This document shows, one piece after another, positions 8,076 to 16,835 of a stretch of DNA of 32,043 nucleotides. The position numbers were made by a program, and so were the translations under genes. The stretch covers positions 1-32,043 of the forward strand of contig NZ_JAAGUY010000041.1 in NCBI RefSeq assembly GCF_010868145.1. Reading direction: 5' to 3'. Position 1 is the stretch's first letter. Every line of letters starts with the position of its first letter. The DNA comes from Nocardia cyriacigeorgica. Lineage in GTDB: Bacteria; Actinomycetota; Actinomycetes; Mycobacteriales; Mycobacteriaceae. The notes below the pieces were generated by a model that saw only the letters and a list, made by a program, of their open reading frames with translations, had not been told where the DNA came from and did no database searches.

Positions 8076-8897
8076 ATGACAGCGATCGTCCCGATCGGCG
8101 AGTTCGCCAGGCTCAGCCATCTGAGTGTGAAAGCGCTGCACCACTATCACGACATCGACCTGCTGATTCCTGCGGAAATCGACGCGGGCACCGGTTATCG
8201 GCGCTACTCGACCGAGCAGGTGGCCGACGCACACCTGATCCGGCGACTGCGCGAGCTGGACATGCCACTACCGGAGATCCGCAGCGTGCTCGCCGCAGAC
8301 GACGTCGCCGACCGCGATGCGGCCCTGCGCGCTCATCTGCTGCGCATGGAGGAGCAGTTACAGCGAACCCAGCGGGTGGTGGCGTCACTGCGTGGTTTGC
8401 TGACGCCCGCCGCACCGTTGCGGGTGGATTACCGTCGCATACCCGCCTTCACTGCTCTGACCCGCACCGCGGTGGTACCACAGCAGGAGATCGAGGCGTG
8501 GTGCGCGGAGACGTTCCCGATGCTGTACCAAGCGGTCTCGGCGGCGGGGATCGCACCCGCGGGCGTGGCCGGTGCCGCTTATTCGCCGGAGTTCTTCACC
8601 GCCGATGTGGGCGAGGTGACCGGGTTCGTCCCCATTTCCGCGGATGCGACAGCCGAGTTCCCAGGGGCGCTGACGCTGACGGAACTACCCGCCCGCGACT
8701 TCGCCATCACCACTCACGACGGCCCGTACAGCGATATCGACCGCGCCTACGGCGCTTTGGGCAGCCATGTGGCCGAACACGATCTCGCCCTGCCCGAACC
8801 GATTCGCGAGCTCTATCTGATCAGCCCCGACGAGGTGGGCGATCCGGCCGGATATCGCACCGAACTGTGCTGGCCGATCAGTTCTGCCGCCGAGTGA
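8076..8897 (+). CDS. MerR family regulator with BmrR/GyrI-like effector domain
   Basis: The 273-residue protein has a MerR winged helix-turn-helix at residues 4-70 (I-G-E-F-A-R-L-S, then G-Y-R-R-Y-S), a linking dimerisation helix at about 80-110, and a C-terminal GyrI-like ligand-binding domain at about 115-270. The last domain ends with the usual T-E-L-C-W-P-I strand. Such BmrR-type regulators bind hydrophobic cationic or other small molecules and twist a promoter to activate it. The ATG at 8076 gives the standard MerR N-terminus; a GTG at 8061 lies inside the preceding hairpin and was rejected. The nearest purine-rich site (GGAGGG at 8056-8061) is rather far, so initiation may be weak or regulated. 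The VOC gene 54 bp downstream is a probable target or operon partner. Confidence 0.92.
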   Translation: MTAIVPIGEFARLSHLSVKALHHYHDIDLLIPAEIDAGTGYRRYSTEQVADAHLIRRLRELDMPLPEIRSVLAADDVADRDAALRAHLLRMEEQLQRTQRVVASLRGLLTPAAPLRVDYRRIPAFTALTRTAVVPQQEIEAWCAETFPMLYQAVSAAGIAPAGVAGAAYSPEFFTADVGEVTGFVPISADATAEFPGALTLTELPARDFAITTHDGPYSDIDRAYGALGSHVAEHDLALPEPIRELYLISPDEVGDPAGYRTELCWPISSAAE

Positions 8898-8951
8898 TCA
8901 CTCCGCTCACCGAGCACGCGCCCGTTACCAACAGATAAGAGGAGATCATCG

Positions 8952-9308
8952 ATGAACCTGTCCATCGGCAATGTGACCATCGACTGCCAGAATCCCGCCG
9001 ACCAGCTGGCCGGCTTCTACTCGCAGTTGCTCGGCCACCCCGTCGACCCGGATGCCAACGAGCACTACGCGACGGTGGGGCGCGGCTCCGGGATGACGCC
9101 GCCGCTGATGTTCATGCACGTTCCGGACAAAACGCCCGGAAAGAACGTCATCCACCTGGATCTGGTGACGCCGCACTGGCGCGAGGAGGTCGAGCGCGCC
9201 GTCTCGCTCGGTGCCAGGCACCTCGCCGACTACGACGAATACGGCATCAACTGGGCGACCCTTGCCGACCCCGAAGGCAACCTGTTCGATATCGGCGCAC
9301 ACGACTGA
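8952..9308 (+). CDS. VOC superfamily (glyoxalase-like) protein
   Basis: This 118-residue single-domain protein has the paired beta-alpha-beta-beta-beta layout of the vicinal oxygen chelate fold. The N-terminal half is N-V-T-I-D-C-Q-N-P followed by L-A-G-F-Y; the C-terminal half is K-N-V-I-H-L-D-L-V-T and ends W-A-T-L-A-D-P-E-G-N-L-F-D-I. That matches the Glyoxalase_6-type subgroup common in actinobacteria. His at I-H-L-D and the Glu of P-E-G-N are placed as metal ligands in VOC enzymes, so catalysis or drug binding (bleomycin-resistance style) are both possible. AGGAG sits about 7 nt upstream of the ATG. It follows the MerR regulator directly, suggesting an inducible detoxification role. The substrate cannot be told from sequence. 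Confidence 0.9.
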   Translation: MNLSIGNVTIDCQNPADQLAGFYSQLLGHPVDPDANEHYATVGRGSGMTPPLMFMHVPDKTPGKNVIHLDLVTPHWREEVERAVSLGARHLADYDEYGINWATLADPEGNLFDIGAHD

Positions 9309-9344
9309 AGCGGGTCCCGGTGGGGTGACCCGCCGGGACCCGCT
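9309..9344. terminator. Bidirectional hairpin terminator between convergent genes
   Basis: A perfect 12-bp inverted repeat (AGCGGGTCCCGG and its complement) with a 12-nt loop fills almost all the space between the stops of the VOC gene and the SRPBCC gene. It can serve both strands. There is no T-run, as is usual in high-GC actinobacteria. Confidence 0.75.
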
Positions 9345-9350
9345 GCGGCG

Positions 9351-9785
9351 TCAGCCCAGTTCGTTCTTCAGATTGGCCAGTACCTCGGCCTGGATCTTCT
9401 TCAGCCCCAATGGCGCGAAGATGCCCTCGAAGATGCCCTTGACGCCACCCGCGCCCTGCCAGGTGGTGGCCAGGGTGACCTGTGCGCCGGCGGCGTCCGG
9501 GGTCACCGTCCAGGTGTTGACCATCGACGAATTGGCGTCACGCTCGATGACCTCGGACTCCGAGACCGACACCGTGGCACGCACATTGCGCTGACGGCTC
9601 TCGGTGGCCTGCAGGGTCCACTGGGCCACCGTTCCGGCTCCCTGACCGCCCTCGACGACCTGGTAGTCGCGGTAGTGCGAGGTGAGGATGCGCGGGCGCA
9701 CATCGGCGTAGTCCGCGATCGCCGTCAGTGTGCGCTGCGGATCCGCTCCCACCACGATCGAACTGCTGGCGCTGACCTGTCCCAC
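9351..9785 (-). CDS. SRPBCC (START-like) family protein
   Basis: The 144-residue product has the SRPBCC helix-grip pattern: an N-terminal strand (S-S-S-I-V-V-G-A-D-P), a short helical piece with D-Y-A-D-V-R-P-R-I, a run of beta strands, and a long C-terminal helix (L-K-K-I-Q-A-E-V-L-A-N-L-K-N-E-L). The fold binds hydrophobic ligands such as lipids or polyketides. The GTG at 9785 is supported by AAGGAG 6 nt upstream; an upstream in-frame ATG lacks this. By position and length it matches the small SRPBCC protein that sits beside the FAD oxidoreductase/methyltransferase pair in mycobacteria (Rv3718c in M. tuberculosis, from memory). Divergence from tmsA across about 210 bp suggests a link to lipid methylation, which remains inference. 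Confidence 0.88.
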   Translation of the reverse strand: MGQVSASSSIVVGADPQRTLTAIADYADVRPRILTSHYRDYQVVEGGQGAGTVAQWTLQATESRQRNVRATVSVSESEVIERDANSSMVNTWTVTPDAAGAQVTLATTWQGAGGVKGIFEGIFAPLGLKKIQAEVLANLKNELG

Positions 9786-9993
9786 GATGAACTCCTTGTC
9801 CGGATGCGGTATCTCGTCCCCATCCTGCCCTGCCGACCTCGCGGCGCGCGCGGCGCTCCCCGCAGGACGCTGTTTACCGAATTTCACTCGCCGTCTGTTC
9901 GAACACGATGCAACATATGCGTGACATTTCATGCGAGTCGGGGATCTCATAGTGGCCGACCATGATCGTGAGTATTAGCGTCGAGGGGTGGCA

Positions 9994-11433
9994 GTGAGTC
10001 TGTTGGGGAAGGCCGGCCACAGTCCGGCCGCATATGAATCCGGGTTCGCAGCGCATCGAGAAGGCGTGCAACGCCTCCTCGCGAGCTATCGCGCCATCCC
10101 ACGCGATGCCGACGTGCGCCTGGCCAAGAAGACCTCCAACCTATTCCGGGCCAGGGCGAAGAACACCGCCCCCGGCCTGGACGTTTCCGGGCTGAACAAG
10201 GTCATCGCCGTCGACCCTGTCGCCAAGACCGCCGATGTCGCGGGCATGACCACCTATGAGGATCTGGTCGCGGCGACCCTGCCGTACGGCCTGAGCCCGC
10301 TGGTGGTGCCGCAACTGAAGACGATCACCCTCGGCGGTGCGGTGACCGGCCTCGGCATCGAGTCGACCTCGTTCCGCAACGGCCTTCCGCACGAATCGGT
10401 GCTGGAAATGGACGTGCTGACCGGGGCCGGCGAGATCGTCACCGCCACACCCGACGGCCCGAATGCCGACCTGTTCCGCGGCTTCCCCAATTCCTACGGC
10501 ACCCTCGGCTACTCGACCCGGCTGAAGATCGAGCTGGAAACCGTCCAGCCCTATGTGGCACTGCGTCATCTGCGCTTCCACGACGTGCGCGAACTCGAGG
10601 CGACGCTGACCAGGATCGTCGACGAACGCAGCTACGACGGCGAACGGGTCGACTACCTCGACGGCGTGGTGTTCACCGCCGACGAGAGCTATCTGACCCT
10701 CGGCAGGCAGACCGACGAGCCCGGCCCGGTCAGCGACTACACCGGCATGGACATCTACTACCGGTCCATCCAGCACGATTCCGGCGCCCCGAAACACGAC
10801 CGTCTCACCATTCACGATTACCTGTGGCGTTGGGACACCGACTGGTTCTGGTGCTCGCGCGCCTTCGGCACCCAGAACCCGCGGATCCGCCGCTTCTGGC
10901 CGAAGCAGTACCGGCGCAGCAGCTTCTACTGGAAGCTCGTCGCGCTCGACCGCCGCTATCACATCGGCGACCGGCTCGAGGCCCGCAAGGGCAACCCGCC
11001 GCAGGAGCGGGTGGTGCAGGACATCGAGGTGCCGGTGGAGCGGATCGCCGATTTCGTGGATTGGTTCCTGCGCGAGATCCCGATCGAGCCGATCTGGCTG
11101 TGCCCGCTGCGGTTGCGGGAGCCGAGGGTACCGGGAACCACCGCACGGCCGTGGCCGCTGTATCCGCTGGAGCCGGACCGCACCTACGTCAATGTCGGGT
11201 TCTGGTCCGCGGTGCCGACCGTGCCCGGCCAGATCGAGGGCGCGGCCAACCGTGCGATCGAGCAGACGGTCACCGAGTTCGACGGTCACAAATCGCTGTA
11301 CTCGGATTCCTACTACGACCAGGATGAGTTCGCAGCGCTCTACGGCGGCGGCGACTACACCGAACTGAAGAAACGCTACGACCCAGACCAGCGCCTGCTG
11401 GATTTGTATTCGAAGGCGGTGCAACGCAAATGA
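9994..11433 (+). CDS. tmsA: FAD-dependent oxidoreductase, TmsA/BfaA type (10-methylene fatty acyl reductase)
   Basis: The product (479 residues) is an FAD_binding_4 oxidoreductase. The PP-loop-like FAD region spans about residues 40-180, with L-D-V-S-G-L-N-K-V-I-A-V-D and L-K-T-I-T-L-G-G-A-V-T-G-L-G-I-E. The C-terminal half resembles the DHCR24-like branch. In the known TmsA/TmsB (BfaA/BfaB) systems, this partner reduces the 10-methylene intermediate made by the methyltransferase to 10-methylstearate, the tuberculostearoyl chain of membrane lipids. It overlaps the methyltransferase gene as ATGA, so the two are coupled. I chose the GTG at 9994 because GAGGGG at 9983-9988 sits 5 nt upstream; the alternative GTG at 9988 is too close to that site and would add two residues. 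The assignment rests on domain type plus partner, not on a close alignment. Confidence 0.82.
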   Translation: MSLLGKAGHSPAAYESGFAAHREGVQRLLASYRAIPRDADVRLAKKTSNLFRARAKNTAPGLDVSGLNKVIAVDPVAKTADVAGMTTYEDLVAATLPYGLSPLVVPQLKTITLGGAVTGLGIESTSFRNGLPHESVLEMDVLTGAGEIVTATPDGPNADLFRGFPNSYGTLGYSTRLKIELETVQPYVALRHLRFHDVRELEATLTRIVDERSYDGERVDYLDGVVFTADESYLTLGRQTDEPGPVSDYTGMDIYYRSIQHDSGAPKHDRLTIHDYLWRWDTDWFWCSRAFGTQNPRIRRFWPKQYRRSSFYWKLVALDRRYHIGDRLEARKGNPPQERVVQDIEVPVERIADFVDWFLREIPIEPIWLCPLRLREPRVPGTTARPWPLYPLEPDRTYVNVGFWSAVPTVPGQIEGAANRAIEQTVTEFDGHKSLYSDSYYDQDEFAALYGGGDYTELKKRYDPDQRLLDLYSKAVQRK

Positions 11434-12746
11434 CGACATTCAAAGATCGATCCGATGTTTTCGCGGATCTCGGCACCAAGCTCACCATTGCCGAAATCTT
11501 CGAAACCCTGGTCGACGGCGAGGTACCCATCCGGTTCACGGCCTATGACGGGAGCGCCACCGGACCCGCGGATTCGGAGTACACGCTCAATATCGAGACC
11601 CCACGCGGCATCAACTATCTGGCCACCGCGCCCGGCGATCTCGGTATGGCACGGGCCTACATCTCCGGCGATATGACCGCCACCGGCGTGCACCCCGGCG
11701 ACCCGTATCCGATCCTGGCGGCGATGGACAGCCTGAAATTCCGCCGCCCGTCCGCGCTGGCGCTGCTGACCATCGCCCGCTCGCTCGGCTGGGAGCGGTT
11801 GCGCCCGGTGCCGCCGCCGCCGCAGGAGACGGTGCCGCGCTGGCGCCGGATCGCACTGGAGGGCCTGCGCCACTCCAAGACCCGCGACGCCGAGGCCATC
11901 CACCACCACTACGACGTCTCCAACGCCTTCTACGAGCATGTGCTCGGCCCGTCCATGACCTACACCTGCGCCTGTTACGGCGAGCAGGACTGGACGCTGG
12001 AGCAGGCCCAGGAGAACAAGTACCGGCTGGTGTTCGAGAAGCTGCGGTTGAAGGAAGGCGACCGGCTGCTCGATATCGGCTGCGGCTGGGGCGGAATGGT
12101 GCGCTATGCGGCCAGGCGCGGCGTCAAGGTGATCGGAGCGACGCTGTCGGCCGAACAGGCCGAATGGGCGCAGAAGAAGATCGCCGAAGAAGGGCTGTCC
12201 GACCTCGCCGAAGTGCGCCATTCCGATTACCGCGATATCGCGGAAACGGGATTCGACGCGCTGTCCTCGATCGGTCTGACCGAGCACATCGGCGTCCACA
12301 ACTACCCGGCCTACTTCGGCTTCATCAAGAGCAAGCTGCGCGAAGGCGGGCTCTTCCTCAACCACTGCATCACCCGTCCGGACAACACCCGCACCACCAA
12401 GGCCGGTGATTTCATCGACCGGTATGTGTTCCCCGACGGCGAGCTGATCGGTTCGGGCCGGATCATCTCCGAGATCCAGAACATCGGCCTCGAGGTGATG
12501 CACGAGGAGAACCTGCGCGAGCACTATGCGCTCACACTGGCCGAATGGTGCAAGAACCTGGTCGAGAACTGGGACGCCTGCGTCGCCGAGGCCGGTGAAG
12601 GCACCGCGAAGGTGTGGGGTCTGTACATGGCGGGTAGCCGGCTGGGCTTCCAGCGCAATGTGGTCCAGCTGCATCAGGTACTCGGAGTCAAGCTCGGCGC
12701 GGACGGCCGCACCACGCTGCCGCTGCGGCCGTGGTGGCAGCCGTAA
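11430..12746 (+). CDS. tmsB: Cyclopropane-fatty-acid-synthase-like SAM methyltransferase, TmsB type
   Basis: The 438-residue protein has a roughly 150-residue N-terminal extension and a CFA-synthase methyltransferase domain. Key sites are H-Y-D-V-S-N-A-F-Y at 160-168, Y-T-C-A-C-Y near 178, the SAM-binding L-L-D-I-G-C-G-W-G-G at 213-222, and S-I-G-L-T-E-H-I-G at 280-288. This family transfers a methyl group from SAM to the double bond of a phospholipid-bound oleoyl chain. With an adjacent FAD reductase the product is 10-methylene and then 10-methylstearate rather than a cyclopropane. The mycobacterial orthologue in this recR-dnaX neighbourhood (Cfa in M. smegmatis) is reported to make tuberculostearic acid. 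Start and stop overlap with tmsA as ATGA. It acts at the inner face of the plasma membrane. A plain cyclopropane synthase is the alternative. Confidence 0.9.
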   Translation: MTTFKDRSDVFADLGTKLTIAEIFETLVDGEVPIRFTAYDGSATGPADSEYTLNIETPRGINYLATAPGDLGMARAYISGDMTATGVHPGDPYPILAAMDSLKFRRPSALALLTIARSLGWERLRPVPPPPQETVPRWRRIALEGLRHSKTRDAEAIHHHYDVSNAFYEHVLGPSMTYTCACYGEQDWTLEQAQENKYRLVFEKLRLKEGDRLLDIGCGWGGMVRYAARRGVKVIGATLSAEQAEWAQKKIAEEGLSDLAEVRHSDYRDIAETGFDALSSIGLTEHIGVHNYPAYFGFIKSKLREGGLFLNHCITRPDNTRTTKAGDFIDRYVFPDGELIGSGRIISEIQNIGLEVMHEENLREHYALTLAEWCKNLVENWDACVAEAGEGTAKVWGLYMAGSRLGFQRNVVQLHQVLGVKLGADGRTTLPLRPWWQP

Positions 12747-12758
12747 TTTCCGGACCGC

Positions 12759-12783
12759 TCAGGCGGTGTTCGATATCGCCTGA
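12759..12783. terminator. Candidate hairpin between convergent tmsB and pknK
   Basis: TCAGGCG and CGCCTGA form a perfect 7-bp stem with an 11-nt loop, 12 nt after the tmsB stop. It may end tmsB and also lies beyond the pknK stop on the other strand. There is no T-tract, so support is modest. Confidence 0.4.
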
Positions 12784-12832
12784 TCGGGGCCCTGCGTGGT
12801 GACGCTGCGCTGCCGCCTCCGGGCCTGACCTC

Positions 12833-15800
12833 TCAGGCGAGCAGCTCGTCCACGAACCGGATGGGCAGCTCCGACGGGAGGTCGTTGCGCAATACCCGCA
12901 GAATCGCGACCACGCCCGGCCCCGCATCCAGCAGGGGCCGGGTCCAGTCGAGTTCTGCGCAGGTGGTGACCGCGGGTACCAGCTGAGCCGCAGCTTCACC
13001 GACCCAGCCCGCGGCGGCCAGGCATTCGGCCAGCAGCAGCGACGTATCGAGCTGGGCGCGCGGGCGATGCAGTTCGTGGGTGCGCCCATACAGCGCTCTG
13101 GCCCTGCGCACCGCGCGATCCTGATCGTCGATACCGCCGTCTGCCAGTAGCTCCCGGATGGCGGCGATCTCCTCCGCCTCGGCGGTCAGTGCGGCGGTGC
13201 CGGTCAGGCGATGCCCGGTGCGGCCGGTATCGCGGATGACGTTCCCGTTCCAGCGTTCGGTCGCGGTCTGCGGACCCGAGTTCTCCGCGGCCGGACCGAG
13301 CCGCACCCGTTCCGCGCGCACCTGCGCGGCCAGCCGGGGCAGGTCCTGCTCGACGGCGATGCGCTGGCCCTCGGCCAGTCGGCTCGCCGCGGTGGCCATA
13401 TCACCGCGCACCGCCTTCACCCTGGCGCCGATGACGAAGGTGGAGATCAGGAAGTCGATCGGGCCGACCCGGGCGACCAGCTCATGACTCTCGTCCAGCA
13501 GCCGGTCGGCGGCATCGAGCTCGCCGCGCCGATAGTGCAGCTCGCCGAGCAGTGCCGCCGCCACCCGCACCGCATGCGACCGCTGGCCAGAACGCGCCCG
13601 CGCGGTATCCCATGCCTGCTGGAAACACCGTGCGGCGGTGGCGATATCGAGCTGTTCAAAGGCGACCGCGCCGCGGCTGCACAATCCGAAGACGCTGCCG
13701 AGCGGATCCTTGGACCGTTCGTGGTATTCGGCCGCCCAATCCTGGATCGAGCGGGCACCGTCGAAATCGAACTCGCACAGCCGCACGAACGAGGTCAGGT
13801 TCGCCGCGGTCGACACCGTCCAGGCCGGTAGCTCATCGGGATGGTCCAGGCAGTCGCCGATCTGGTCCATCACGCCCTCGGTGTGATCGCGGGCGACCTG
13901 ATCGGCGGCCGCCAATACCGCGGCCTGACAGCGCTGCCGCACCACATCGGCGTCACCGGACGAGCCGCGCGACAGTACACTCGACAGCCGGCCGAGCGCA
14001 CTGCGCGCCGCACCGGACTGCTGCAGATTCACATTCGCGCGCGCCACCGCCATCAACAGCTTCGACCGCGAAGCCACCTGCTGGACCGGCAGTTTCGACA
14101 CCGTGCCGAGTAGCGTCGCAAGGCGTGACCCGTCGATCAGGTCCATGCCGCCGCTCTCCAGCAGGTCCAATGCCATCTTCAGATCGGTCGCCGATACGGC
14201 GTGATCGACGGACTTGCGCAGCAACTGATGTTCGGCGTACCAGCGGGCGGCCTTGCGATGCAGTACCTTCACCCGCGCCGGGTCGGTGCGTTCGAGCCGG
14301 GCCCGCAGATGTTCAGCGAACAACGGCTGCACCCGGAACCACTCCGGGTCGTATTCCACTCGCCGCACGAACAGTTCGCGCTGTTCGGCCTGCTCGAGCA
14401 GATGCTCGGCCTCCGGGTCATCCGACAGCGCCGCAGCCAGTGAGCCGGACACCTTCTCGGCGATCGAGATGGCGGTGAGGAAATCCACCATGCGCGGTTC
14501 GAGCGCGTCGATGACGTTCTCGGCCAGATACTCGCGCACTCCGTGGCCGCCCTCGGCCAGATGCTGGATCAACGGGTCCGGATCCGGGTTGCCACGCAGG
14601 GCCAGGCTGATGAGCTGCACCGCGGCGGGCCAGCCATCGGTCGCGCGGTGCAGCTCGTCGATCTGGGCGTCGTCGAGGGTGAAGCGATTGCGGTCCACCA
14701 GGATCTGCCTGGTTTCCTCGCGGGTCAGGCGCAGTTCGGCCGACCCGATCCCGACCAGCTCGTCGCGCACCCGCATCCGGCTGATCGGCAGTCCGGATTG
14801 ATCCCGGCTGGTCACCACGAAGCGCAGATGATGGCAGCCGTTGTCCAGCAGCGAGTCCATGACCCGTCGGGTACCCGGATCGGTGATGCGGTGCCAGTCG
14901 TCGACGACGACCACGACGGTGGCGCCGCCCGCGTGCACGTCATCGATGAGGGTGGTGATCGCGTAGGCGACGGCGTCGGCGGGTTGCTCTTCGAGTACCT
15001 GATCCAATCCGGTACCGATATCGGGACGCACCCGCCGGATCGCTTCGATCAGATGGGCCAGAAACCAGATCTCGTTGTCGTCGTCGCTGTCGATGCCGAT
15101 CCAGGCGACCGCGACACCGTCGGCGGTGAGTTCGCCGCGCCACTGGGCGGCCAGGGTGCTCTTGCCGAATCCGGCGGGTGCGTGGATCAGTGCGAGCCTG
15201 CGCCGACCGCCGGTGCGCAGGATGTCCAGTAGGCGGGTGCGCTGGACCGGTTCCCGTGCGGGGGTCGGCGGCCGGAATTTGGTCGCCGCGGTCGGCGGAA
15301 ATGTGGTGGTCGGCGCGGGGTCATAGCCGGGGCGCGGGGTAGGTGGGCTCAGGTTGAGCGGCCAACTGCGGCGGGCGGTGACCGCGGGGCCGGTCCGGTT
15401 GCCCGAGGGCGCGGCGGCGGCCTCGGCCTCGTCCTCGGTATCGAGCAACGCCATCTCGTCGGCCATCTGGCCGTGGGTGCGCTGGATCGCGCGCAGCATT
15501 TCGCCGAACTCGTAGGCCGAGGCGGGCCGGTCGCGCGGGTTCTGGGCCATGGCCTGCTCGATGGCGGCGGCGACGTCGGCGGGGATGTCTTGTTCGCGCA
15601 GATCCGGCACGGGCTGGGTGGTGATCCGCAGGAACTGGGCCACCACCTTCTCCCCGGCCTGGCGTTCGAACGCGGCATGGCCGGTGAGCAGCGCGAACAA
15701 GGTCGCGCCGAGCCCGTACACATCCGAACGGACGGTCGGCTCGTCACCCTTGAGCACTTCCGGCGCGGTGAACGCGGGCGAACCGGTGATCATGCTGCTG

Positions 15801-16642
15801 GAGGTGCGGAAACCGCCGGGAACCCTGGCGATGCCGAAATCGGTGAGCTGCGGTTCGCCATAGGAGCTGAGCAGGATGTTCGCCGGTTTCACATCGCGGT
15901 GCAGGATGCCCGCGCGATGGGCGCTCTCGATCGCGCCCGCCAGCTTCACCCCTGCGCGCAGCGTGTCGGACCAGCCGAGCGGGCCGTTGTCACGGACGAC
16001 CACCTCGAGCGAGCCGCGCGTGGCATAGGGCATGACGATGAACGGCCTGCCGGTGGCGGTCACGTCGACCTGCAGAATGTCGACGATATTCGGATGCCCG
16101 GACAGCCTGCCCATTGCGTGTTCCTCACGCAGGAACCGCTCGCGGCTCTCGGCATCGATATCGGAGGAGAGCACCTTCACCGCGACGACGCGATCCAACG
16201 CCCGCTGTACACACCGGTAGACAACACCGAAACCGCCGTGGCCGATCTCGCGTGCGCCCTCTAGCCCCATCTCCTCGAGTTCGTCCTCGATGGCGATGGG
16301 GTTGTTCTCCTGGGTGTCCAGCTCCTCGGGGTGATCGGCGGACGGTGCGGCACCGTCCCCGGAGGTCGCCGGACGAGCGGCCGCACCGGGCCCCGTCGTG
16401 GTGTCGGGGCCGGTTGAGGCGTCCGGACCAGTAGAGGTGCCGGGGCCGGGCGCGGCGTCGACTGCCGGGCCGCCGGTCGGCGCCGAGTCCGTACCGGGTT
16501 GCGCCGGTTCCGTGCCCGCCTCCTCCGCGTCCGCTGCGGGTTCTACCGAGTCCGAAGCGAGTTCGGGTCGCCAGCTCGCGGTATCGGAGACGGCGCTGCC
16601 CGCCTCGTGGCCCGCGCGGGCCGAACGCGCCCGTGGATCCAT
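12833..16642 (-). CDS. pknK: Serine/threonine protein kinase with NOD/MalT-type ATPase and helical repeats (PknK)
   Basis: The 1,269-residue cytoplasmic protein has three parts. Residues 1-about 120 are disordered, rich in Ala, Gly, Pro, Thr and Asp, with near-repeats such as S-T-G-P-D. Residues about 128-390 are a Hanks-type kinase: G-H-G-G-F-G-V-V-Y, Lys156 in V-A-V-K-V-L, H-R-D at 248-250, D-F-G at 268-270 and A-P-E at 293-295; all catalytic residues are present. A Pro/Thr linker leads to a MalT-like P-loop NTPase with Walker A A-P-A-G-F-G-K-S-T (488-496) and Walker B V-V-V-V-V-D-D-W (576-583). TPR-like helices follow to the end, with no LuxR helix-turn-helix. This is the layout of mycobacterial PknK (about 1,110 residues), which tunes transcription and stress adaptation. 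The ATG at 16642 has GAGGTG 6 nt upstream. Its targets here are unknown. Confidence 0.94.
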   Translation of the reverse strand: MDPRARSARAGHEAGSAVSDTASWRPELASDSVEPAADAEEAGTEPAQPGTDSAPTGGPAVDAAPGPGTSTGPDASTGPDTTTGPGAAARPATSGDGAAPSADHPEELDTQENNPIAIEDELEEMGLEGAREIGHGGFGVVYRCVQRALDRVVAVKVLSSDIDAESRERFLREEHAMGRLSGHPNIVDILQVDVTATGRPFIVMPYATRGSLEVVVRDNGPLGWSDTLRAGVKLAGAIESAHRAGILHRDVKPANILLSSYGEPQLTDFGIARVPGGFRTSSSMITGSPAFTAPEVLKGDEPTVRSDVYGLGATLFALLTGHAAFERQAGEKVVAQFLRITTQPVPDLREQDIPADVAAAIEQAMAQNPRDRPASAYEFGEMLRAIQRTHGQMADEMALLDTEDEAEAAAAPSGNRTGPAVTARRSWPLNLSPPTPRPGYDPAPTTTFPPTAATKFRPPTPAREPVQRTRLLDILRTGGRRRLALIHAPAGFGKSTLAAQWRGELTADGVAVAWIGIDSDDDNEIWFLAHLIEAIRRVRPDIGTGLDQVLEEQPADAVAYAITTLIDDVHAGGATVVVVVDDWHRITDPGTRRVMDSLLDNGCHHLRFVVTSRDQSGLPISRMRVRDELVGIGSAELRLTREETRQILVDRNRFTLDDAQIDELHRATDGWPAAVQLISLALRGNPDPDPLIQHLAEGGHGVREYLAENVIDALEPRMVDFLTAISIAEKVSGSLAAALSDDPEAEHLLEQAEQRELFVRRVEYDPEWFRVQPLFAEHLRARLERTDPARVKVLHRKAARWYAEHQLLRKSVDHAVSATDLKMALDLLESGGMDLIDGSRLATLLGTVSKLPVQQVASRSKLLMAVARANVNLQQSGAARSALGRLSSVLSRGSSGDADVVRQRCQAAVLAAADQVARDHTEGVMDQIGDCLDHPDELPAWTVSTAANLTSFVRLCEFDFDGARSIQDWAAEYHERSKDPLGSVFGLCSRGAVAFEQLDIATAARCFQQAWDTARARSGQRSHAVRVAAALLGELHYRRGELDAADRLLDESHELVARVGPIDFLISTFVIGARVKAVRGDMATAASRLAEGQRIAVEQDLPRLAAQVRAERVRLGPAAENSGPQTATERWNGNVIRDTGRTGHRLTGTAALTAEAEEIAAIRELLADGGIDDQDRAVRRARALYGRTHELHRPRAQLDTSLLLAECLAAAGWVGEAAAQLVPAVTTCAELDWTRPLLDAGPGVVAILRVLRNDLPSELPIRFVDELLA

Positions 16643-16835
16643 GTCACCACCTCGCACTCCCGACGAATCGGCGGCCGACGAGCACATCCTGTTCTCGGGC
16701 GGTCGAGCGGAGTTGCCCGACGGCCGTCATGCGCTCGATGTCCGGGTTGCACCCGAATCCCTCGCGCATACTCCAACGTAGCTCGGTGCGGCAGCCCGTG
16801 GGTGGGTTTCCCGCCCCGCGTGCCGGGCGATCGGA

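Noticed and set aside
9786..9950. An upstream extension of the SRPBCC gene
   Set aside because: The extra 55 residues are Arg/Ala-rich without fold content, whereas the GTG at 9785 has AAGGAG at ideal spacing.
10141..12674. Two long frames opposite tmsA and tmsB
   Set aside because: They are antisense to well-supported enzymes and lack recognisable content or ribosome sites.
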